From contig JAHFGW010000002.1 in NCBI GenBank assembly GCA_023247235.1, positions 8,722 through 48,245 of the forward strand: 39,524 nucleotides of DNA. The letters are read 5' to 3'. The notes under the pieces are model-generated. The model was not told the DNA's origin. It searched no databases and saw only the letters and a program-made list of their open reading frames with translations. Of the stretch, positions 1 through 11,439 are shown one piece after another. The stretch comes from Candidatus Omnitrophota bacterium (GTDB taxonomy: Bacteria; Omnitrophota; Gorgyraeia; Aquiviventales; Aquiviventaceae). The position numbers and the translations under genes were made by a program. Position 1 is the stretch's first letter. Every line of letters starts with the position of its first letter.

Positions 1-1152
1 ATCTACCTCGACTATTACGGCCAGACGCCGGTGCTGCCTGAAGTCGGGCGGGCGGTGGCCGAGGCCTTGGGAGAGTTCGGCAACCCGTCCTCGATCCATC
101 GCGAGGGCCAGCGCGCCAGGCAGATGGTGGAGCGCGCCCGCGGGCAAGCCGCCGCGCTGCTGAACGCCAAAGCCGACGAGATCTGCTTCACCTCCTGCGG
201 AACCGAAGCCAATAACTGGGCGCTGCGCGGCCTGTTTGCCGCCAACCGCCGCAAGGGCGCCCACCTGGTCATCTCGGCCATCGAGCATCCCTCGGTCAGC
301 CTGGTCGCGCGGCGACTGGAATTGGATGGCGCGCACGTGACGATCCTGCCAGTCGATCATGAGGGTGTTGTGTCGCACGATGCGCTGCGCGCGGCCATCA
401 AACCGGACACCGTGCTCGTCTCCATCATGCTGGCCAACGGCGAAGTCGGCACGATCGAGCCCATCGCTGAGCTGGCCGAGATCGCCCATGAGCAGGGCGC
501 GCTCTTTCACACGGATGCGATCGCCGCGGTCGGGCACATGCCAGTGGACGTGAAGGCGCTCACGATTGATGCGCTGAGTTTTGCGGCGAACCAATTCTAT
601 GGGCCGCCTGGCGCGGCGGGACTGTTCGTGCGCCAAGGCGTGCGCATCCTGCCGTTGTTGGAAGGCGGCGGGCAAGAGCACGGCAGCCGCTCAGGCACCG
701 AGGGGCTGGCAGCGATCGTCGGCCTGGGGGCTGCCGCGGAGCTGGCGCGGCGCGATTTGCCTGCGCGAGGGCCTCGGCTGCGGCGGTTGCGGGATCGGCT
801 GCGCCAAGGACTTGAGGCGAAGCTTGAGGCGGTCCGTGTGCATGGATCATGGACCGAGCGGCTGCCGCATAACCTGCACGTGTGTCTTGATGGGCTCTCC
901 AGCGAATCGCTGATCCTCGGGCTTGATGAGGCCGGCCTCGCCGCAGGGCTTGGCTCCGCATGCAACTCCAAGGCGCTGCGGCCCTCGCACGTCCTGAAGG
1001 CGATGGGATTGACCGACGAACAGGCCAAGGGCGCGCTGGTGCTCACCGTCGGCGTCCCCACTACCGAGGCGGAGCTTGAGGAATCGGCTGAGCTGATCCC
1101 TCGGGTGGCCGAACGGATTCGGCGGGTCAGCGCGCTGACAAGCCGCGCATGA
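1..1152 (+). CDS. Cysteine desulfurase (NifS/IscS-like) family protein, 5' partial, probable PLP-lysine loss
   Basis: Frame 1 is open from base 1 (IYLDYYGQTPVLPEV...). Family motifs ISAIEHPSV, FHTDA, GGGQEHGSRSGTEG and GSACNSKALRPSHVLKAMG. Stop overlaps next start (ATGA). The usual SxHKxYGPKG reads SFAANQFYGPPG. Confidence 0.85.
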   Translation: MYLDYYGQTPVLPEVGRAVAEALGEFGNPSSIHREGQRARQMVERARGQAAALLNAKADEICFTSCGTEANNWALRGLFAANRRKGAHLVISAIEHPSVSLVARRLELDGAHVTILPVDHEGVVSHDALRAAIKPDTVLVSIMLANGEVGTIEPIAELAEIAHEQGALFHTDAIAAVGHMPVDVKALTIDALSFAANQFYGPPGAAGLFVRQGVRILPLLEGGGQEHGSRSGTEGLAAIVGLGAAAELARRDLPARGPRLRRLRDRLRQGLEAKLEAVRVHGSWTERLPHNLHVCLDGLSSESLILGLDEAGLAAGLGSACNSKALRPSHVLKAMGLTDEQAKGALVLTVGVPTTEAELEESAELIPRVAERIRRVSALTSRA

Positions 1153-2348
1153 AATACGTGGTGATTCTTCCCGATGGCGTGTCTGATGTGCCCATCGCCT
1201 CACTGGGCAACAAGACGCCTCTTGAAGTCGCCACGCATCCGAACATGGATTGGATCGCGCGCGAAGGCCTCACCGGCTGGGCGCATACCATTCCGCAGGG
1301 CTTCAAGCCCGGCTCTGATGTCGGGTGCATGAGCGTCTTCGGCTACGATCCTCGCACGCACTTCACCGGGCGCGCTCCGCTGGAGGCGGCGGCCCAGGGC
1401 ATCAGCTTGCGCAATGGGGACGTCGCCTTCCGCTGCAATACCGTGACCGTGGAAGACGGCATCATGGCGGATTACTCGGCCGGCCACATCGACACCCAGG
1501 ATGCCGTGGAGCTCATCAAAGCGGTCCACGAGCGGCTGAAGAGCGAGGGCCTGCATTTTTATCCCGGCGTCTCCTACCGGCATCTGGCCTTGGCGCATGG
1601 CGCGGACTTTGCGAAGACCCAGTGCACGCCCCCCCATGACATCTCAGGCCAACCGATCGCTTCGCATCTGCCCACCGGTCCCGGGTCGGATCTGCTGCGG
1701 CGGGTCATGGAGGCTTCGGTCACGATCCTCAAAGAGCACCCGGTGACGCAGCGACGGCTTCACGCCGGCAAGCGGCCGGCGACCATGCTGTGGTTCTGGG
1801 GCCAGGGCACCGCGGCGAGCTTTCCGCCGTTTCAACGGCAGTACGGGCTGCGCGGGGCCTGCATCAGCGCGGTAGACATCGTGCGAGGGTTGGGCCGGCT
1901 GGTGGGGTTTGACATCATCCAGGTGCCGGGTATCACCGGCTATTTTGATACGAACTACAAGGGCAAGGCAGACTACGCGTTGAAGGCCCTGGACGATCAT
2001 GACTTCGTGCTGATCCACATCGAGTCGACGGATGAAGCCGGGCACATGGGCGATGCGAAGAAAAAGATTCAAGCGATCGAGGACACGGATCGGCTCGTGG
2101 TCGGCACCGTGCTGGAGGGGCTGAAGCGGCGCGGAGAGCCGCATGCCGTCTTGCTCGTGTGCGACCATCCGACCAGCACCGCGCTGAAAACGCACATCGC
2201 GGAGCCGGTGCCCTTTGCCCTCTATGTGACAGGGGTCGAGAAGGACGGCGCGAGCGCCTATAATGAGGTGGCCATCAAAGGCTCGCGCCGCCGGTTTGAG
2301 AACGGCTTTGAGCTCATGGGTTTTTTCCTCAGGCAGAGTGCACCGTGA
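1149..2348 (+). CDS. apgM: Cofactor-independent phosphoglycerate mutase, archaeal (ApgM) type
   Basis: MKYVVILPDGVSD...PNMDWIAREG...GSDVGCMSVFGYDP; HIESTDEAGHMGD; CDHPT metal motifs. Confidence 0.9.
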   Translation: MKYVVILPDGVSDVPIASLGNKTPLEVATHPNMDWIAREGLTGWAHTIPQGFKPGSDVGCMSVFGYDPRTHFTGRAPLEAAAQGISLRNGDVAFRCNTVTVEDGIMADYSAGHIDTQDAVELIKAVHERLKSEGLHFYPGVSYRHLALAHGADFAKTQCTPPHDISGQPIASHLPTGPGSDLLRRVMEASVTILKEHPVTQRRLHAGKRPATMLWFWGQGTAASFPPFQRQYGLRGACISAVDIVRGLGRLVGFDIIQVPGITGYFDTNYKGKADYALKALDDHDFVLIHIESTDEAGHMGDAKKKIQAIEDTDRLVVGTVLEGLKRRGEPHAVLLVCDHPTSTALKTHIAEPVPFALYVTGVEKDGASAYNEVAIKGSRRRFENGFELMGFFLRQSAP

Positions 2349-2424
2349 AAATGGACACGTCCCCATTTTTCGTTCAGGTCAAACGTGGTGATGTTTCGAG
2401 GAAAATCGAAGCGTCCCCATTTTT
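2348..2424. repeat. Pair of CGTCCCCATTTTT repeats in the intergenic region, the first within an inverted repeat AAAATGG..CCATTTT
   Basis: CGTCCCCATTTTT at 2358-2370 and 2412-2424; AAAATGGACACGTCCCCATTTT at 2348-2369. Confidence 0.6.
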
Positions 2425-2436
2425 AGAGGAGGTTCG

Positions 2437-3942
2437 ATGCGTATTACGGTGAAGTCGGGGCCACAGGGACGTCACGGGATCCGCGTCGTGGGCGGGTTGC
2501 AGGGCGAGCGGGGCTTGGAGCGGTTGCTGCCCGCCTCGACCGGACGGGATCGTGCCCTCAGGCGGCTCTTAGAGGGGGCGGGATTTCGCGGCGCGCGCAA
2601 CGAGACGGCCTTCTTGCCGCACGGGCGCGGCTGGGTGCTCGCGGTGGGCTTGGGCAAAGCCAAGGAGCTCAGCTTGGACACGACGCGCCAGTTCGCGGCT
2701 ACCGCGGCGCGGACCGTGCGCGCCCGAGGCCACACGTCGCTGTCGCTGCCGGTCTTAAAAGAGCGCGGCCTGGGCGCCTCGGAGCTGGTCGCCCAGGCGC
2801 TGACTGAAGGCGCGCTGTTGGGGCTGTATCGCTATGACGCGCTGCGCGAAGTTCCCAAGGAAGACCGTGCCAAGCGCATCGACGCGGTGACGCTCGTCGT
2901 GGAGCGCCCGAGTGAAACCGGACCGGCCCGGCGCGGAGTCGCCAAAGCGGAAGTGCTTGCCGAGGCGGTCCGTCTTGTGCGCGATCTGATCAACGGCCCG
3001 GCGAATCTTGTGACCCCGACCGTGTTGGCGAACGAAGCCCGCCGGATCGCCCGGCGCTACCGGCTGAGGTGCCAGGTGACGCCGTTCGCGCGGCTCAAGC
3101 GCCTGGGGTTCGGCGGCATCGTCGGCGTCGGCCAAGGCAGCGCCCACCCGGCGCAGTTCATCGTGCTGGACTATCGGCCGGCTCGCCCCGCCCCAGGCCT
3201 GGGCGGGGCACGCGTGAAGGCGACCTTCGCCTTGTGCGGCAAGGGCATCACGTTTGACTCCGGGGGGTTGAGCCTGAAGCCCTCAAGCAAGATGGAGCAA
3301 ATGAAGTGCGACATGTCCGGGGCCGCCGCGGTCTTGGGGACCGTGCAGGCGGCCGCGGCCTTGAAGCTGCCGGTGCGGATCATCGGCATCATCGCGGCGA
3401 CGGAGAACATGCCGTCGGGCACGGCGCAGCGGCCCGGGGACGTCATCAAGACGCTGTCCGGAAAGACCATCGAGGTCATCAACACCGACGCGGAGGGCCG
3501 GCTCGTCTTGGCGGATTGCCTCCACTATGCCAAGCGCTACAAGCCGGATGCGGTCATCGATGTGGCCACGCTGACCGGCGCCTGCGTCGTCGCGCTGGGC
3601 AGCGAGGCGATCGGGCTCATGACCAAAGATGAAACGCTGGCGGCCAGGATCAACCAAGCTGGCAAAAGGACATACGAGCGGGTCTGGCGGCTGCCGCTGT
3701 GGGATGAGTATGCGCCGATGATGAAATCCGACATCGCGGACATCAAGAACGTGAGCAACACCGGCGAGGCAGGCACGATCACCGCGGCGAAGTTCCTGGA
3801 GATCTTCACCGAGGGCCTGCGCTGGGCGCACCTGGACATCGCGGGCACCGCCTGGACGGAGAAGGGCAAACCGTACGTGCCCAAGGGCGCGGTCGGCATC
3901 GGCGTGCGGTTGCTGATTCAACTGTTGGAAGATTGGAAATAG
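2437..3942 (+). CDS. pepA: Leucyl aminopeptidase (M17 family)
   Basis: [36 protein letters not shown] gaggagg upstream. Confidence 0.95.
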   Translation: MRITVKSGPQGRHGIRVVGGLQGERGLERLLPASTGRDRALRRLLEGAGFRGARNETAFLPHGRGWVLAVGLGKAKELSLDTTRQFAATAARTVRARGHTSLSLPVLKERGLGASELVAQALTEGALLGLYRYDALREVPKEDRAKRIDAVTLVVERPSETGPARRGVAKAEVLAEAVRLVRDLINGPANLVTPTVLANEARRIARRYRLRCQVTPFARLKRLGFGGIVGVGQGSAHPAQFIVLDYRPARPAPGLGGARVKATFALCGKGITFDSGGLSLKPSSKMEQMKCDMSGAAAVLGTVQAAAALKLPVRIIGIIAATENMPSGTAQRPGDVIKTLSGKTIEVINTDAEGRLVLADCLHYAKRYKPDAVIDVATLTGACVVALGSEAIGLMTKDETLAARINQAGKRTYERVWRLPLWDEYAPMMKSDIADIKNVSNTGEAGTITAAKFLEIFTEGLRWAHLDIAGTAWTEKGKPYVPKGAVGIGVRLLIQLLEDWK

Positions 3943-3953
3943 GGAGGCAGCCC

Positions 3954-4574
3954 ATGGCGAACTCCGAGAGCGAGCTGAATCGGCTCAGGCAGGCGCTGGA
4001 GATTCCTCCGAAGCAAGAATGGGAGTACGTGGTCCGGCTCCTGCTGCGCCTGATCGGGGAGGATCCCACCCGCGAGGGCCTGCGGCGCACGCCGCTGCGA
4101 GTCAAGCAGTCCTTGCAGTTTCTGACGCGAGGCTACCAAATGGACCCGGCGAAGGTGCTGAACCGATCCTTCAGGGAAGTCCGCTCTGATGAGATGGTCA
4201 TCGTCAAGGAGATTGATTTCTTCAGCTTATGCGAGCACCATCTGCTACCGTTTTTCGGCAAGTGCCACGTGGCGTATCTGCCGGACAAGAAGGTCATCGG
4301 GCTGAGCAAGATCCCCCGCCTGGTCGATGCGTTCGCGCGGCGGCTGCAGGTCCAGGAGCGGCTGACGACGCAGATTGCGGAGGCGCTGAACACGCACCTG
4401 CAGCCTCGGGGGGTCGCCTGCGTGCTGGAGGCGTCGCATCTGTGCCTGATGATGCGGGGCGTCCAGAAGCAGAACACGCTCGCCGTGACCAGCTCCATGC
4501 TAGGGGCCTTCCGCACCGATGAGAAGACCCGCAGCGAGTTCCTCACGCTGATTCGCTCGAAACTATCCGCATGA
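3954..4574 (+). CDS. folE: GTP cyclohydrolase I
   Basis: [19 protein letters not shown] and [18 protein letters not shown] gggaggc before ATG 3954. Confidence 0.95.
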   Translation: MANSESELNRLRQALEIPPKQEWEYVVRLLLRLIGEDPTREGLRRTPLRVKQSLQFLTRGYQMDPAKVLNRSFREVRSDEMVIVKEIDFFSLCEHHLLPFFGKCHVAYLPDKKVIGLSKIPRLVDAFARRLQVQERLTTQIAEALNTHLQPRGVACVLEASHLCLMMRGVQKQNTLAVTSSMLGAFRTDEKTRSEFLTLIRSKLSA

Positions 4575-4677
4575 CCCGCCACCTGCCAGTCCAGCCAAAG
4601 GCTGGCGCGGCATGAGGCAGCGTCGCACCATGTTCCCGCCGCGCGGCCGCCGACAGCGGCCGCTGGCAGGTGGTGGG
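4575..4677 (+). promoter_or_regulatory. Possible leader RNA structure: long-range inverted repeat whose 3' arm covers the ribosome-binding region of the CbiX-like gene
   Basis: cccgccacctgccag (4575-4589) pairs with ctggcaggtggtggg (4663-4677) at 14/15 positions; ATG at 4678. Confidence 0.35.
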
Positions 4678-7173
<2,496 letters not shown>

Positions 7174-7212
7174 GCGTTCAACCTCGTCCCAGGACTTCCA
7201 TCCCGCCTGCGA

Positions 7213-7229
7213 AGCCCCCTTGTGGGGCT
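7213..7229 (+). terminator. Short GC hairpin, possible weak terminator
   Basis: agcccc-cttgt-ggggct; no T tract follows. Confidence 0.25.
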
Positions 7230-7314
7230 AACTGGTTATGATAGAATTAGATAGGGCTTGGATACTCGTCCAAGCTGGCAGGGAAGGTCTGTCGTAGCCC
7301 CTACAGGAGCCGCC

Positions 7315-8250
7315 ATGGCCAACCGACCGCTCTCGCTTGAGGATCTGGATCTGCCGATCGGCAAGAAAGCCCGCCTGTACCGGTTGACCCACAAATATGG
7401 GCCGGGCAACGGGCGCATGATGGTCTTACCGATCGACCAGGGCCTGGAGCACGGGCCACGGGATTTCTTCGTGAACCCCGAGAGCCTGAACCCGGAATTC
7501 CAGCTCCGCCTGGCGCTGGAGGGCGGTTTCTCAGCCATTGCCTTTCAGGTGGGGCTGGCGGAGAAGTACCTGCGGGCCTTCGCCGGCAAAGTGCCGCTGA
7601 TCCTGAAGATCAACGGCAAGACCGAGATCCCGCCGGATGATGAGGCCTTTTCGCCCTGCCATGCGCGCGTCGAGGACGCGGTGCGCTTGGGAGCGGACGC
7701 GGTGGGCTATACGTCCTACATCGGCTCGCCTCGCCAAGACGAGGATTTCATCCAGTTCGGACGCGTGCGGCGGGAGGCCGAGCGGGCCGGGATGCCTCTG
7801 ATCATGTGGGCCTATCCGCGCGGCAAATACATCGAGGAGCGCGGCGGCCGAGGCAGCCTCTATGCGATCGACTACGCGGCGCGCGTGGCGCAGGAGCTCG
7901 GGGCCGACGTCGTGAAGGTGAACTACCCGAAAGTTGATGAAGCCAAGCGGGCGCTGTACCCCAAACCCTATAACGAGCTGAAGCTTTCCCAGGTCGAGAT
8001 GCTGCGGCAGGTGGTGGCCTCCGCAGGCCGCACGCTCGTGCTCATGTCGGGCGGCTCCAAGCGGAGCGACGAGCAGCTCTTGGAGGACGTCCGCGCGGCC
8101 TTGGAGGCCGGCGTGACCGGCTTCATCTTCGGCCGCAACATGTGGCAGCGGAAATTCGGCGAGGCGCTGAAGGTGGCGGAGACGATCGCGAACATGACCC
8201 GGCAAGTGTCCCAGCCGGCGGCCAAGAGTAAGAAAGCCGCGTTGGTGTAG
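7315..8250 (+). CDS. fbaB: Class I fructose-bisphosphate aldolase (FbaB/DhnA family)
   Basis: LPIDQGLEHGPRDFF, VKVNYPK, VLMSGGSKRSDEQLLEDVRAALEAGVTGFIFGRNMWQR. Confidence 0.88.
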   Translation: MANRPLSLEDLDLPIGKKARLYRLTHKYGPGNGRMMVLPIDQGLEHGPRDFFVNPESLNPEFQLRLALEGGFSAIAFQVGLAEKYLRAFAGKVPLILKINGKTEIPPDDEAFSPCHARVEDAVRLGADAVGYTSYIGSPRQDEDFIQFGRVRREAERAGMPLIMWAYPRGKYIEERGGRGSLYAIDYAARVAQELGADVVKVNYPKVDEAKRALYPKPYNELKLSQVEMLRQVVASAGRTLVLMSGGSKRSDEQLLEDVRAALEAGVTGFIFGRNMWQRKFGEALKVAETIANMTRQVSQPAAKSKKAALV

Positions 8251-8258
8251 AAGCCCAG

Positions 8259-10103
8259 ATGGCACAAGCGCGCGATGAGTTGACGGTATGGATCGGCGGG
8301 GCCGCCGGGGACGGGATCGCCTCGGCCGGAGAGTCGTTCTCGAAGGCCTGCACCCGCGCAGGCTACCATGTCTTTGCCTATAACAGCTACCAGTCGGTGA
8401 TCCGCGGCGGCCACGTCTGCATGCACGTCCGCATCGGCCGCCAGAAGGTCTGGACGCACGGCGATACGTGCAACTACCTGATCGCCCTGAACCAGGACAC
8501 CTTCAAGCGGTATGCCAAGAAGGTGACGCCCGGCGGGGCCGTGTTCTACAACACGGACAAGTTCAAGGCCTCAGCGAGCGACGTAGGCCCGGACGTGCAG
8601 CTCATCGGCCTGCCCGTTATGGAGCTGGTGGGCAACCAGTTGATGCAGAATACGGCGCTGATGGGCGCGTTCCTGGGCGCCGTCGGGCTTGACCCGACCA
8701 AGATGCGCGAACTCATCCAAGAGCGATTTACGAAGAAGGGCGAGGCGGTCATCAAGGCCAACGTCGACGCCTTCGACAAGGGCATCGACTTCGCCAACAC
8801 GAAGGCCAAACCGGCCGGGGTGCGCATCGGCGCCTCCGACGGCAAGCCGCGCTTGCTGGGCAGCGGCAACGCGATCGTGGGCTTCGGCGCGGTGGCCGCC
8901 GGCTGCCAGTTCTACGCGGCCTACCCCATGACTCCCGCGTCCTCCATCCTGCATTGGCTCGCGCAGTACGGGCCCAAGGCCGGCATGCTGGTCAAGCAGG
9001 CCGAGGATGAAATTGCAGTGATCAACATGACCGTCGGCGCCGCCCACGCCGGCGTCCGGGCCATGTGCGGCACCTCCGGCGGAGGCTTTGCGCTCATGAC
9101 CGAGGGGATCGGCGAAGCGGGCATGACCGAGACGCCGATCGTCATCCTGGAGGCCCAGCGGGGCGGGCCCTCCACCGGGCTGCCGACCAAGACGGAGCAA
9201 GCCGACCTCTTTCAGGTGCTCGGCGCGTCGCAGGGCGACTTTCCCAAGATCGTCCTGGCTCCCTGCACGCTGCCCGAATGTTTCACGCTGACCATCCGCG
9301 CCTTCAACCTCGCCGATCGCTACCAGTGCCCCGTCATCATCATGTCTGATCTCTACCTGGCCGAGCGCAATGAGACGCTCGAGGGGCTGGAGATCCGCAA
9401 CATCCCGATTGACCGCGGGCCGCTGCTCACGCAATGGAACGGCGCGGCCTACCACCGGTATGAGGACACGCCGACCGGCGTCTCGCCGCGCGCGATCCCC
9501 GGGACGGAGGGCGCCGTGCATGTGGCGGCGACCGACGAGCATGACGAGGATGGAATTCTGATCAGCGATGTCTTCTCGAACCCGCCGGCGCGCGTGAAGA
9601 TCATGAGCAAGCGCATGCGGAAGATCGAGCATGCGCTCAAAGAGCTGCCGCCGCCGCAGCTTGAGGGGCCGGCCGATGCCGAGCTCACGCTCGTGGGCTG
9701 GGGCTCGACCTATTCCGTCCTGCGCGAGGCCATGGATGCGCTGAACCGCGAGGGCCTGTCCGTGAATCTCCTGGCGCCGCGCGTGCTCGCGCCGTTCCAG
9801 GGCGAAGCTGTTGGGAAGCTGCTGGCCGGCACGAAGATCACCCTGGCGGTCGAAGCCAACTACACCGGGCAGCTCGCCCGGCTCATCCGCATGGAAACGG
9901 GGTTCGCCATCCGCCACCACCTGCACAAGTTCGATGGGGAGCCGTTTGAGCCGCGGCAGGTCATCGACCACGCCCGGACGATTCTCAAGACGAAGCCGAA
10001 GGAGCCGGTGATCGTCATCGCGGTCAGCGATGAGGGATTGCCTCCGGATTTCTCGCCGATCGCCTCGCCCGCTCTGGGGGCCGAGACGGCGCGCCAACAT
10101 TAA
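8259..10103 (+). CDS. korA: 2-oxoacid:ferredoxin oxidoreductase, fused gamma-alpha subunit (copy 1)
   Basis: N-terminal gamma domain GGAAGDGIASAGE...GGHV; alpha domain AAYPMTPASSILHWLA, GTSGGGFALMTE, RGGPSTGLPTKTEQADL. Confidence 0.9.
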   Translation: MAQARDELTVWIGGAAGDGIASAGESFSKACTRAGYHVFAYNSYQSVIRGGHVCMHVRIGRQKVWTHGDTCNYLIALNQDTFKRYAKKVTPGGAVFYNTDKFKASASDVGPDVQLIGLPVMELVGNQLMQNTALMGAFLGAVGLDPTKMRELIQERFTKKGEAVIKANVDAFDKGIDFANTKAKPAGVRIGASDGKPRLLGSGNAIVGFGAVAAGCQFYAAYPMTPASSILHWLAQYGPKAGMLVKQAEDEIAVINMTVGAAHAGVRAMCGTSGGGFALMTEGIGEAGMTETPIVILEAQRGGPSTGLPTKTEQADLFQVLGASQGDFPKIVLAPCTLPECFTLTIRAFNLADRYQCPVIIMSDLYLAERNETLEGLEIRNIPIDRGPLLTQWNGAAYHRYEDTPTGVSPRAIPGTEGAVHVAATDEHDEDGILISDVFSNPPARVKIMSKRMRKIEHALKELPPPQLEGPADAELTLVGWGSTYSVLREAMDALNREGLSVNLLAPRVLAPFQGEAVGKLLAGTKITLAVEANYTGQLARLIRMETGFAIRHHLHKFDGEPFEPRQVIDHARTILKTKPKEPVIVIAVSDEGLPPDFSPIASPALGAETARQH

Positions 10104-10121
10104 CCTAAGGGAGCGAGCTTG

Positions 10122-10982
10122 ATGGCAGAAGTGAAAGAGTTTGCCGGGAAGATCAAGCCGGACTGGTGTCCGGGCTGCGGGGACTACGGGGTGCTCAACG
10201 CCCTCCAGCGGGCGCTGGCCGATCTGGACATCGCGCCCCATAACGTGCTGGTGGTGTCGGGCATCGGGTGTTCCTCGAACCTGCCCGGCTTCATCAATGC
10301 CTACGGGTTCCACGGGCTGCACGGGCGGTCGCTGCCGGTCGCAGCCGGCGCGCGGCTGGCCAACCACGGGCTCACGGTGCTGGTCACCGGCGGCGACGGG
10401 GACGGCTACGGGATCGGAGTGGGCCACTTCGTCCATACCTGCCGGCGCAACATCAACATGACATACATCGTCATGGACAACCAGATCTACGGCCTGACGA
10501 CCGGGCAGGCCTCGCCGACGACGGAAAAAGACATCCGGACCAAGTCCACGCCGGAGGGCACGATCGAGATCCCGCTCAACCCGATCGCGCTGGCGCTCAC
10601 CTGCGGCGCGACGTATGTGGCCCGCGGGTTCTCGGGGGAAAACCTGCAGCTGGCCAATCTCCTCAAGGGGGCGATTGAGCACAAGGGCTTCTCGCTGGTT
10701 GATGTGTTCTCGCCGTGCGTGACCTACAACAAGCACAACACCTATCCGTGGTTCCGCGAGCGGGTCTACAAGCTGGAAGACGAGCGGCACGACCCCTCGG
10801 ATTTCCGCCTGGCGATGGAGAAGGCGTTCGAGTGGGGCGCGCGCATCCCGATCGGCCTGTTCTACAAGGTGGAGCGGCCGACCTACGAGGATGAAGATCC
10901 CACGCTGCGCAGCGGCATCCCGCTGGTCAAGCAGCCGGCGGGGCGCGCGAACCTCGCGGAGATTATGCAGGATTTCATGTGA
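10122..10982 (+). CDS. korB: 2-oxoacid:ferredoxin oxidoreductase, beta subunit (copy 1)
   Basis: DWCPGCGDYGVLNAL, GIGCSSNLPGF, TGGDGDGYGIG, SPCVTYNKHNTYPW. Confidence 0.92.
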   Translation: MAEVKEFAGKIKPDWCPGCGDYGVLNALQRALADLDIAPHNVLVVSGIGCSSNLPGFINAYGFHGLHGRSLPVAAGARLANHGLTVLVTGGDGDGYGIGVGHFVHTCRRNINMTYIVMDNQIYGLTTGQASPTTEKDIRTKSTPEGTIEIPLNPIALALTCGATYVARGFSGENLQLANLLKGAIEHKGFSLVDVFSPCVTYNKHNTYPWFRERVYKLEDERHDPSDFRLAMEKAFEWGARIPIGLFYKVERPTYEDEDPTLRSGIPLVKQPAGRANLAEIMQDFM

Positions 10983-11290
10983 TGCCGACGCTGACCAAAG
11001 TGGCGACCCGTTCGGAACTTCCCTCAGGCAAGGGCAAGGTCGTTGAGGCCGGCGGCCGCACACTCGCGGTGTTTAATTGCGGCGGAACCTTTTACGCGAC
11101 GGACAACACCTGTGTGCATCGCGGCGGACCGCTGGGCGAGGGCAGCCTGACCGGCACGGTCGTGACGTGCCCATGGCATGGCTGGGAGTACGATGTGGCC
11201 AGCGGCGCTTGCAAGACCAACCCGGCGGCCACCATTCAGCGCTTTGACGTGAAGGTCGAAGGGGACGCGATCCTCGTCTCCGTGCCGTAG
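10982..11290 (+). CDS. Rieske [2Fe-2S] ferredoxin-like protein
   Basis: CVHRGGPLGEG...CPWHGWEYDVASGAC (CxH/CxxH Rieske ligands). Confidence 0.92.
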   Translation: MPTLTKVATRSELPSGKGKVVEAGGRTLAVFNCGGTFYATDNTCVHRGGPLGEGSLTGTVVTCPWHGWEYDVASGACKTNPAATIQRFDVKVEGDAILVSVP

Positions 11291-11422
11291 TTCATTGTTG
11301 ATTGTTCATTGTTCATAGTAAGAGCTGGAGGTCAGAGGAGTTCGTTGATGGATGCCGTCGGCGCAGGCCGGCGATTTCATAGACGGCTCTTACTACGAAC
11401 TATGAACAACGAACAATGAACA
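11288..11422. repeat. Heptad inverted-repeat element 1 (TTCATTG-type heptads)
   Basis: Left arm g-ttcattg-ttgattg-ttcattg-ttcatag-taagagc; reverse complement of right arm g-ttcattg-ttcgttg-ttcatag-ttcgtag-taagagc; 32/36 identical; 60-nt spacer. Confidence 0.85.
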
Positions 11423-11439
11423 AGACCGCTAGTGTTTGC

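Noticed and set aside
8571-11063. 830-aa antisense ORF opposite korA/korB copy 1 and Rieske
   Set aside because: Same codon-bias artefact; sense genes are unambiguous. The 688-aa antisense ORF at 12120-14186 was rejected for the same reason.
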